This document shows, one piece after another, positions 58,615-64,000 of a stretch of 64,000 bases of DNA. A program made the position numbers and the translations under genes. The notes below the pieces were generated by a model. That model was not told where the DNA came from. It ran no database searches and was given only the letters and a program-made list of their open reading frames with translations. Location of the stretch: the NCBI GenBank assembly GCA_040878345.1, contig JBBDML010000014.1, forward strand, positions 55,863-119,862, written 5' to 3'. This stretch comes from ZC4RG35 sp040878345 (GTDB lineage: Bacteria > Actinomycetota > Acidimicrobiia > Spongiisociales > ZC4RG35). Position 1 is the stretch's first letter. Each line of letters opens with the position of its first letter.

Positions 58615-59403
58615 ATGAGACGTTGCTCTCTGATCGCTGCGCTGCTCGGGTTCGCCCTGATCGGGTGTTCCTCGACCCAGTCGGAAGACGAGATCGGTGA
58701 CTTCTCCGAGATCGCCGAGTCGGATCCGGTGATCGAGCTCGACTCGTCTGGAACGGCAGCCACCTTGCGTGTAACCACCATTCTGGATGCGGTATGTGCC
58801 GTGTCGTACGGGATCGATGGGCCATTCGGGTCGATCGCCACCGACCAGGACATGGGCTCCGGAGGCGGGCACCGCGATCATCGGGCGGTGATGACCGGTC
58901 TCCTACCCGGAACCGAGTATCAGTATCGGCTCCAGGGAGTCGCCGCCGACGGGAGAATCTACCGAAGCGAGGTACTTACATTCACCACGCCATCGGCAGC
59001 GACTGGAGGCGTCGGAGCCAATGTTGCTGTCGGTGCAGCGGTCACCGATGTGAGCTCGGAGTTTTCTTCGTCGTTCGCCGCAGCCAACGCCGTGGACGGC
59101 GATCTGGGCACCGAATGGTCATCGCGGGGCGATGGGGACGATGCCTTCATCACCATCGACCTAGGTGAGTTGATGGACATCAACGCCGTCGGCTTCCGCA
59201 CCCGAGCCATGGGTGACGGCTCGGCCACCACGGAGACATTCACAGTCGAGGTCGGCGGCACCATCTATGGTCCCTTTCCGGCCGGCGCCACGACGTCCGC
59301 CGTGACGTTCCGAGGCCGAGTTTTGACCTATCGGGTCGACTCATCCAGCGGAGGCAACACCGGGGCAATCGAGGTCGAGGCGTATACCGGTACCGGCCGC
59401 TGA
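58615..59403 (+). CDS. discoidin (F5/8 type C)-domain lipoprotein
   Basis: This protein of about 262 residues starts MRRCSLIAALLGFALIGCSS (lipobox IGC) at 58615. Residues 40-125 form a beta-sandwich (GLLPGTEYQYRLQGVAADGR IYRSEV, fibronectin-III-like), and residues 140-262 a discoidin domain: FAAANAVDGDLGTEWSSRGD GDDAFITIDLGELMDINAVG F, the carbohydrate-binding F5/8C signature. It is probably surface-attached and binds glycans. No catalytic residues seen. Upstream 218 bp (58397-58614) hold no gene I can support. Confidence 0.82.
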   Translation: MRRCSLIAALLGFALIGCSSTQSEDEIGDFSEIAESDPVIELDSSGTAATLRVTTILDAVCAVSYGIDGPFGSIATDQDMGSGGGHRDHRAVMTGLLPGTEYQYRLQGVAADGRIYRSEVLTFTTPSAATGGVGANVAVGAAVTDVSSEFSSSFAAANAVDGDLGTEWSSRGDGDDAFITIDLGELMDINAVGFRTRAMGDGSATTETFTVEVGGTIYGPFPAGATTSAVTFRGRVLTYRVDSSSGGNTGAIEVEAYTGTGR

Positions 59404-59498
59404 GATCCTATGAAAGTATGAGTTGTCGTTCATACGTCGTTATCCCGCTGATGTCCCATGGCTGACGTCATGGTGAGGGCAGTCCCAACCTCGATCGG

Positions 59499-59627
59499 CT
59501 ACCGCTCCACATCCGTATTGCGCTGCACGACCTTGCGTCGTCGCCACGCCGCCACACCCAACGGCAATCCGATGGCCATCACAGCCGCCACGGTCGTGAC
59601 CAGAAACCCCAGAGTGCCCAGGTCCAT
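59499..59627 (-). CDS. 42-residue single-span membrane protein
   Basis: The ORF reads MDLGTLGFLVTTVAAVMAIG LPLGVAAWRRRKVVQRNTDV ER. One hydrophobic helix followed by a basic stretch, with the RRRK stop-transfer pattern. No ribosome site; a leaderless start is possible. It lies in the 398-bp spacer 59404-59801, which otherwise has only low-quality frames. Confidence 0.35.
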   Translation of the reverse strand: MDLGTLGFLVTTVAAVMAIGLPLGVAAWRRRKVVQRNTDVER

Positions 59628-59801
59628 GCGGACGGTTGGTAGCAGTGTTGGGCCGCGACGTCCAGATCAGACGGTTCACTATCAAAGAGGATGAGAGCCA
59701 GTCACCTCAGCCCTAGAGGGAGACCGACTCGCCGGTTTGAGGACCTTCGACCCTGCCCACCACCACCTCTTCACCCTAGGTTGAATGGCGAGGTGAGTGT
59801 C

Positions 59802-60023
59802 ATGTGGTACTACGGAAACGCGATGGGGTTCTTCGGCTGGACCATGATGATCGTGTTCTGGGCGGCGGTGGTCGCCCTCATCATCTGGGCCGTCCGCAGC
59901 TCTGGAGCCACCCGGGAGGTCCCCAGGTCTGAGGCCCTCGCCCTCCTCGAGCGTCGGTTCGCCGCTGGCGAGATCGAACAGGACGAGTTTCAAGAGAAGA
60001 AACGACTCCTGAAAGAGGCCTAG
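59802..60023 (+). CDS. small SHOCT-domain membrane protein
   Basis: This protein of about 73 residues starts MWYYGNAMGFFGWTMMIVFW at 59802 after AGGTGA. One membrane helix (about 8-32) is followed by a linker and a C-terminal SHOCT motif: ALALLERRFAAGEIEQDEFQ EKKRLLKE. SHOCT proteins are common small membrane proteins, often next to copper or respiratory genes; role unknown. Confidence 0.82.
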   Translation: MWYYGNAMGFFGWTMMIVFWAAVVALIIWAVRSSGATREVPRSEALALLERRFAAGEIEQDEFQEKKRLLKEA

Positions 60024-60091
60024 GACGACCTGAGCTGAAACTGGTGCAGCAGCCCGTGGAACGGCCGCTCAGTGGGCGCCGGCTCGGCGCC

Positions 60092-61285
60092 TCAGAACCA
60101 CCGGCGGAACCAGTTCTTCTCGAAGAGCACCTTGCCGAGGTGCCAACGGCGGCCCACCGGGTACAGCGCCACGTTGGGGGTCGGTTCGGCGTAGAAGTCG
60201 CCACGCCCGAATCCTGCCTTGCCGCGGCCGGTCTCGATGAAGCACTCGCCGTGACCATCGAAGCCTTCCTCTTTGCCGTCGCCGGTGATGTCGTGGATGA
60301 TGTTGTGGGCAACCACCTTGGCTTCCCTCTCTGCGAATACCCCGGCCTTGGGGAGCGGCTTGCCCATCTTGAGGGGGATGCCAGTGACGTCGCCGATGGC
60401 ATACACACCGGGATGAACGGTGCGAAATGTGTCCCGGTCGGCGGGGATCCAACCGGTGTCGTCGGTCAGGCCCGCCTCGAGAACCACCCGGGGTGCCCGG
60501 TGAAGCGGCACGTAGGCCAGCAGGTCGAACTCGGCGGTCACACCGGCGGCGAAGGTGATGCGCTGTCCGGTGGGATCGACCGAGACCACCTGGTGCTCTG
60601 GGTGATAGCCGATCCCGGCCGCTTCGACCATTCCCCGGACACCGGCGGAGACCTCTGGTCCGGCAACCCCCAGGGGGCCGGGCTCGGCGGCGTAGATGTC
60701 GATCTGGGTCCGATTGTCGAGTCTCCGCTTTTGAATGTGGTCGTTGATCAGCATGGCGGCTTCATAGGGGGCGGCCGGGCATTTGTAGGCCGGGGTGGCG
60801 GTGAGAACCACGATCCGGCCACCATCGAAGGCCCGGAGCGCTTCGCGGAGATGCTCTGCCCCGGACAGCGTGTAGAAGTTGTGCCCGGCCTCGGCGAGAC
60901 CGGCAATGGTGTCGGGAGCGAGATCCGCTCCCAGCGACACCACCAGGTGATCGGCGTCGATGTCTCGTGGAGTGTCGCCATTGGCTGATCGTTCCACGAC
61001 CCGAACCCGGCGAGCATCGGGGTCGATTCGTTCGATGTCGCCACAGACCACCTCGATGCCTCTCTTGGCGAGCCGTTCGAGAGGCCGCGAGATCTGTCGC
61101 GCGGTGCGCTTACCGATGATCAGCCACAGCAGCGACGGGGCGAACAGGTGGCCGGGCTCACGATTCACGAGCACGACGCGATGCTGGGCCGGAAGTTGCT
61201 TGCGAAGGGTGACGGCTGCGACCACGCCCCCGACACCCCCTCCCAGAACCACGACGGTGTGGGGTTGATTCACGCTGGAATCCAT
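60092..61285 (-). CDS. sulfide:quinone oxidoreductase-like flavoprotein
   Basis: This 397-residue FAD protein has the dinucleotide loop VVVLGGGVGGVVAAVTLRK, LFAPSLLWLIIGKR, VSLGADLAP, TPAYKCPAAPYEAAMLI with the conserved Cys of the SQR/FCC group, HPGVYAIGDVTGIPLKMGKP LPKAGVFAEREAKVVAHNI and a C-terminal ECFIETGRGKAGFG. The order fits SQR type III-like enzymes, which oxidise sulfide and reduce quinone, or NDH-2-like relatives. Only one of the usual catalytic cysteines is evident, so activity on sulfide is uncertain. Peripheral membrane protein. Confidence 0.85.
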   Translation of the reverse strand: MDSSVNQPHTVVVLGGGVGGVVAAVTLRKQLPAQHRVVLVNREPGHLFAPSLLWLIIGKRTARQISRPLERLAKRGIEVVCGDIERIDPDARRVRVVERSANGDTPRDIDADHLVVSLGADLAPDTIAGLAEAGHNFYTLSGAEHLREALRAFDGGRIVVLTATPAYKCPAAPYEAAMLINDHIQKRRLDNRTQIDIYAAEPGPLGVAGPEVSAGVRGMVEAAGIGYHPEHQVVSVDPTGQRITFAAGVTAEFDLLAYVPLHRAPRVVLEAGLTDDTGWIPADRDTFRTVHPGVYAIGDVTGIPLKMGKPLPKAGVFAEREAKVVAHNIIHDITGDGKEEGFDGHGECFIETGRGKAGFGRGDFYAEPTPNVALYPVGRRWHLGKVLFEKNWFRRWF

Positions 61286-61402
61286 CCGTTCTCAGTGGAC
61301 GCCCGAGAACCGATCAATGCATCCTCAGTGGGGAGCCCGCCTGGCGCCCGATCGTCGCCCGCGGGAACACCGAGCTCGAGAGCGAAGTCCTCATCCTGTC
61401 GA

Positions 61403-62059
61403 TCAGCTGAGGCTGAATCGCGGGTATTTGTCGGTGACCAGCAGGAACGCGTAGGCCTGTACCCGAAGGCTCCACCGGCCAACACCAACCACGAAATCGA
61501 AGAGCCCGCGCGGATATCGCCCGGTGAAGAGGATGGCGAACCAGGCAATCAGAACCGCTACCACGGTGACGACCAGAAGCACGGCGAGCACGATGTAGTG
61601 GGGAATCGCCAGCAGCCACTTCACCAATGGCAGCCAGCGGTTGAGGTCGCTTTCGACGTCGGGGTAATCGATCTCCAGATGCACCGATTGCTCTTCGACG
61701 GTCGACGGGTACCGATCGGTCAGCAAGGCCAGATAGGCACCAACTCGCGCCCCAAAACGCGATAGCTCTCGGGCGAAGTCGAACCACCAGCGTGGGTACC
61801 GCTGCCGGAACACGATCATCAGCATCGTCGCCACGAAGAGCCCGCCGGTGATCCCCGCCCCAGTCCTCGTCACCTGGGACACCGTCTCCCCGGTGTCGGT
61901 GATCACGGTCACGGTCTCGCTCGCGCTCGCGGACAGCAATGACAGGATGATCACGACTGGTATGGCCCAGATCAGGCGGAAGAAAGTCGTAACCCGGTCG
62001 AGCTTCTCCGGATAGTCGATTTGAAGCCGGGCGGGATAGGGCTCGAGTGTCGTAACCAC
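61403..62059 (-). CDS. DUF4389 membrane protein
   Basis: This 218-residue protein starts at GTG 62059 after AAGGAG. Two copies of the DUF4389 unit are visible: RLQIDYPEKLDRVTTFFRLI WAIPVVIILSLL...FRQRYPRWWFDFARELSRF and HLEIDYPDVESDLNRWLPLV KWLLAIPHYIVLAVLLVVTV...FTGRYPRGLFDFVVGVGRW. Each has an IDYP, a membrane hairpin and a RYPRxxFDF motif. Function unknown. Confidence 0.88.
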   Translation of the reverse strand: MVTTLEPYPARLQIDYPEKLDRVTTFFRLIWAIPVVIILSLLSASASETVTVITDTGETVSQVTRTGAGITGGLFVATMLMIVFRQRYPRWWFDFARELSRFGARVGAYLALLTDRYPSTVEEQSVHLEIDYPDVESDLNRWLPLVKWLLAIPHYIVLAVLLVVTVVAVLIAWFAILFTGRYPRGLFDFVVGVGRWSLRVQAYAFLLVTDKYPRFSLS

Positions 62060-62105
62060 CTCATTGACTCCTTGTTGGTGCGATGGTCGACCCTACCCGC
62101 CAGAT

Positions 62106-63293
62106 CTACGCCACGATCTCGCTGTCCACGCCGAGCCGAACCATCACTTTCACTGCGAGGAGCAATGAGAGCAGCAGTCCGATCACCAGGACCGGCGCTG
62201 GGGTGACCGCCGCGCTGATGGCGAGCGCAGCGGTCACGGGGATGCCAAATCGGCGGAGCGGTGGGTCGGAGACGTTGACGTAGAGCGCCCAAAGACAGAG
62301 GATGGTGATCGCGACAGGCACGGCGACCGCCGCTCCGACGCCCGCCGATGAGAGCTCGGCCGACCGCGATCCTGTCTCGATCGACAAGGCCAGGCCGGCA
62401 CCGATGGCCGCGACCGACCCGAACACGAGGAAATGCATGTACCCCCAGACGAAAACGGAGCGGGTCGTCGTGAGGAAGCGCTTTTCGGGCCGGTCGAAGT
62501 ACATCCACCAGATTGAGAACAGGATCAGCAGGCCTCCGGCCGCGATCGCTACCAGCTGGCCCGTCAGGCCGCCGTCGGCAGTCACCGACTGGATCGCGGT
62601 AGAGGCGGCGAGCACCGACTCGCCGAGCACGATGATCATGAACAGGCCATAACGCTCCTCGATGTGCTCGGGGTGCCATGTCGTCGGTGAGGCGCTCTCC
62701 GCCCACACCGGGACCAGCAACTCCAACGGTGCCAACAGGATGGCCGCCCACAGCCATCGGTCGGGTGGAAGCATCGATGCAGCGACCCACCCGACCTGGC
62801 AGAAGGCCACCCCAACGGCATAGCGGTAGGCGGTCGCACGTCGCTCGGGATCGTCACGCGCCGCCCTGACCCACTGCGTGACGAGGGCGATGCGCATCAC
62901 CACGTAGCCGATGACCGTGATCGTGTAGTCACGCTCCTCGAAAGCCGGACCGATCCCGGCGGCGAGGATCAAGGCACCGGTCATCGTGACGAAGACGAAG
63001 AGGCGGAAGAAGACGTCGTCGTTGTCGTATGCCGAGGCGAACCAGGTGAAGTTCACCCACGCCCACCAGATCCCGAAAAACACCAGCGCATAGCTCGCCA
63101 GCGAACTCCCCACGCGCCCCTCGGCAAGCCCGCGTTGCAGATGACCCGATGCGTGCGAGACGGCCACCACGAACACGAGATCGAAGAAGAGCTCGAGCGG
63201 CGTCGAAGCCCGATGATCCTCGCCACGATCACGCCCGACCATCGGCGCGTTCAGAAGGAGGCGTCGATACCCCGAAAGGCTCCGCTGGCTCAC
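62106..63293 (-). CDS. LtrA-like (low-temperature requirement) membrane protein
   Basis: This 395-residue protein has about ten hydrophobic segments. Family motifs: STPLELFFDLVFVVAVSHAS, YALVFFGIWWAWVNFTWFAS AYDNDDVFFRLFVFVTM, HIEERYGLFMIIVLGESVLA and YMHFLVFGSVAAIGAGLALS. The Listeria gene is linked to cold growth; no transport activity has been proven. An in-frame ATG at about 63242 (MVGRDRGEDHRAS) is an alternative start. Confidence 0.88.
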   Translation of the reverse strand: MSQRSLSGYRRLLLNAPMVGRDRGEDHRASTPLELFFDLVFVVAVSHASGHLQRGLAEGRVGSSLASYALVFFGIWWAWVNFTWFASAYDNDDVFFRLFVFVTMTGALILAAGIGPAFEERDYTITVIGYVVMRIALVTQWVRAARDDPERRATAYRYAVGVAFCQVGWVAASMLPPDRWLWAAILLAPLELLVPVWAESASPTTWHPEHIEERYGLFMIIVLGESVLAASTAIQSVTADGGLTGQLVAIAAGGLLILFSIWWMYFDRPEKRFLTTTRSVFVWGYMHFLVFGSVAAIGAGLALSIETGSRSAELSSAGVGAAVAVPVAITILCLWALYVNVSDPPLRRFGIPVTAALAISAAVTPAPVLVIGLLLSLLLAVKVMVRLGVDSEIVA

Positions 63294-63471
63294 CGGCGCC
63301 GAATTATCGCACCAGGGGACCGGCCCAATCGCCCATCACCGGGAGGACGAGCACCGAATGGAAGTAGAACTCGCAAACCTTTTGCCATACCAAAGAGCCG
63401 GAGTGACGAGGTCACCAAGAGCGACATGCCAGTAGGGTGGCCATCCGGTGCAGGTAGGTGAGGCAACAGAC

Positions 63472-64000
63472 ATGACTGTTCTCGATTGGTTGTTGGATTC
63501 CGACCCCTCGATACGTTGGCAGGTCATGCGTGATCTCACCGACGAGCCCGACGATCTGGTAGCCGCCGAGCGTTCGCGTCTCGCCTCCGAAGGCTGGGGT
63601 GCCCGGCTGCTCGATCTCCAGGCGCCTGATGGTCAGTGGGGTGGTGGCAGCTACCACCCGTACTGGACGTCCACCACATACACCCTTCTCCTGTTGCGGG
63701 ACCTGGGCCTGGATCCGACGAGTGATGCAGCCCGCAGAGCCGTGACCCTCGTCCGGGACAGCCCTGCCACCACCCTCGACGAGAGTGGCCAATCGTTCTT
63801 CCTCGGTGAAACCGAGCCCTGTATCAATGGCATGGTCCTGGCCATGGGTGCCTACTTTGGCGAGGCGAGGGAGGAGTTGCTCGATCGGCTCCTCGACGAA
63901 CAGCTCGACGACGGGGGTTGGAACTGTGAGGCGCCGCCGAGTAGGCGATCCTCGTTTGACACCACGATCTGCGTGCTGGAAGGGCTGTTGGAGTACGAGC
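63472..64000 (+). CDS. terpene-cyclase/prenyltransferase-like alpha-toroid protein (3' end beyond window)
   Basis: The frame is open from ATG 63472 (AGGTGAGG upstream) to the right edge, 176 codons. It begins MTVLDWLLDSDPSIRWQVMR, then LLDLQAPDGQWGGGSYHPYW TSTTYTLLLLRDLGLD and LLDEQLDDGGWNCEAPPSRR SSFDTTICVLEGLLE. The repeated QxPDGxWGG / DDGGWN motifs are QW-type repeats of squalene-cyclase-like alpha/alpha toroids. No catalytic DXDD is seen in the visible part, so it may be a non-cyclase member. Confidence 0.8.
   Translation, partial: MTVLDWLLDSDPSIRWQVMRDLTDEPDDLVAAERSRLASEGWGARLLDLQAPDGQWGGGSYHPYWTSTTYTLLLLRDLGLDPTSDAARRAVTLVRDSPATTLDESGQSFFLGETEPCINGMVLAMGAYFGEAREELLDRLLDEQLDDGGWNCEAPPSRRSSFDTTICVLEGLLEYE

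Noticed and set aside
1..64000. CRISPR arrays, tRNA/rRNA genes, insertion sequences, prophage
   Set aside because: No spaced direct repeats, transposase frames, terminal repeats or RNA gene signatures were seen. The only repeats are the 13-bp duplication and the two palindromic copies.

Overview
The window is about 64 kb of high-GC DNA with densely packed genes, overlapping ATGA/GTGA stop-start junctions and many GTG/TTG starts. The gene content suggests an actinobacterium: partner-switching sigma regulation, a DtxR-type iron regulator, a Nur-like nickel regulator, group II truncated hemoglobin, DrrAB-like exporters, an ECF42 sigma factor and a large LuxR-type ATPase regulator. I suspect an Acidimicrobiia-like lineage, but that is inference. 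A run of 100 N (50478-50577) shows this is a draft or metagenome scaffold. I saw no rRNA, tRNA, CRISPR array, transposase or prophage.

Region 1 (1-15 kb) is dominated by general-stress control. The left edge holds a gene in which an RsbW-like ATPase domain is fused in frame to a SigB/SigF-type sigma factor. Around it are STAS anti-sigma antagonists, degenerate RsbW-like proteins, a full RsbW-like ATPase with a STAS partner, and a PAS-GAF-PP2C phosphatase next to a STAS gene broken by a 13-bp tandem duplication. Six sites matching the actinobacterial SigF / Bacillus SigB promoter pattern (GTTT-N15/16-GGGTA) stand in front of genes in this region, and a seventh near 44.4 kb. Their targets include a mannoside-type glycan cluster (two GT4 transferases, a GH130 phosphorylase, a helical-barrel protein), a CBS-pair protein and small proteins. 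This looks like a stress sigma factor sitting among its own regulon. A secreted LTD/EEP nuclease also lies here.

Region 2 (15-37 kb) is metabolism and metal transport: a Ni/Co ECF transporter (CbiM-Q-O) divergent from a Fur-family gene with a Nur-like operator between them; two adjacent acyl-CoA dehydrogenases and an AidB-like one; a VOC protein; a YCII/ECF42 pair; a DrrAB-like exporter; GlbO; molybdate ModABC with a PadR-like regulator; a CNNM/CorC-type protein; an aminobutyraldehyde-type dehydrogenase; and an iron FbpABC system next to a DtxR-family regulator with unusual metal ligands.

Region 3 (37-48 kb) starts with aromatic amino acid synthesis: a chorismate mutase-prephenate dehydratase-ACT-DAHP synthase fusion divergent from TyrA. 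After it come small redox and binding proteins, a second truncated hemoglobin, an epimerase, a YpfJ-type metalloprotease, an MFS transporter, two copies of a 50-bp palindromic repeat, and an orphan TPP riboswitch facing the 3' end of the MFS gene.

Region 4 (48-64 kb) contains small proteins including two DUF4242 proteins, the LuxR/LAL regulator interrupted by the gap, a fluoride module (riboswitch, two CrcB subunits, DUF190), a CsoR-CopB copper module with a visible operator, a lipoprotein cytochrome c, a discoidin-like lipoprotein, an SQR-like flavoprotein, a DUF4389 protein, an LtrA-like protein, and the start of a terpene-cyclase-like alpha-toroid protein running off the right edge.
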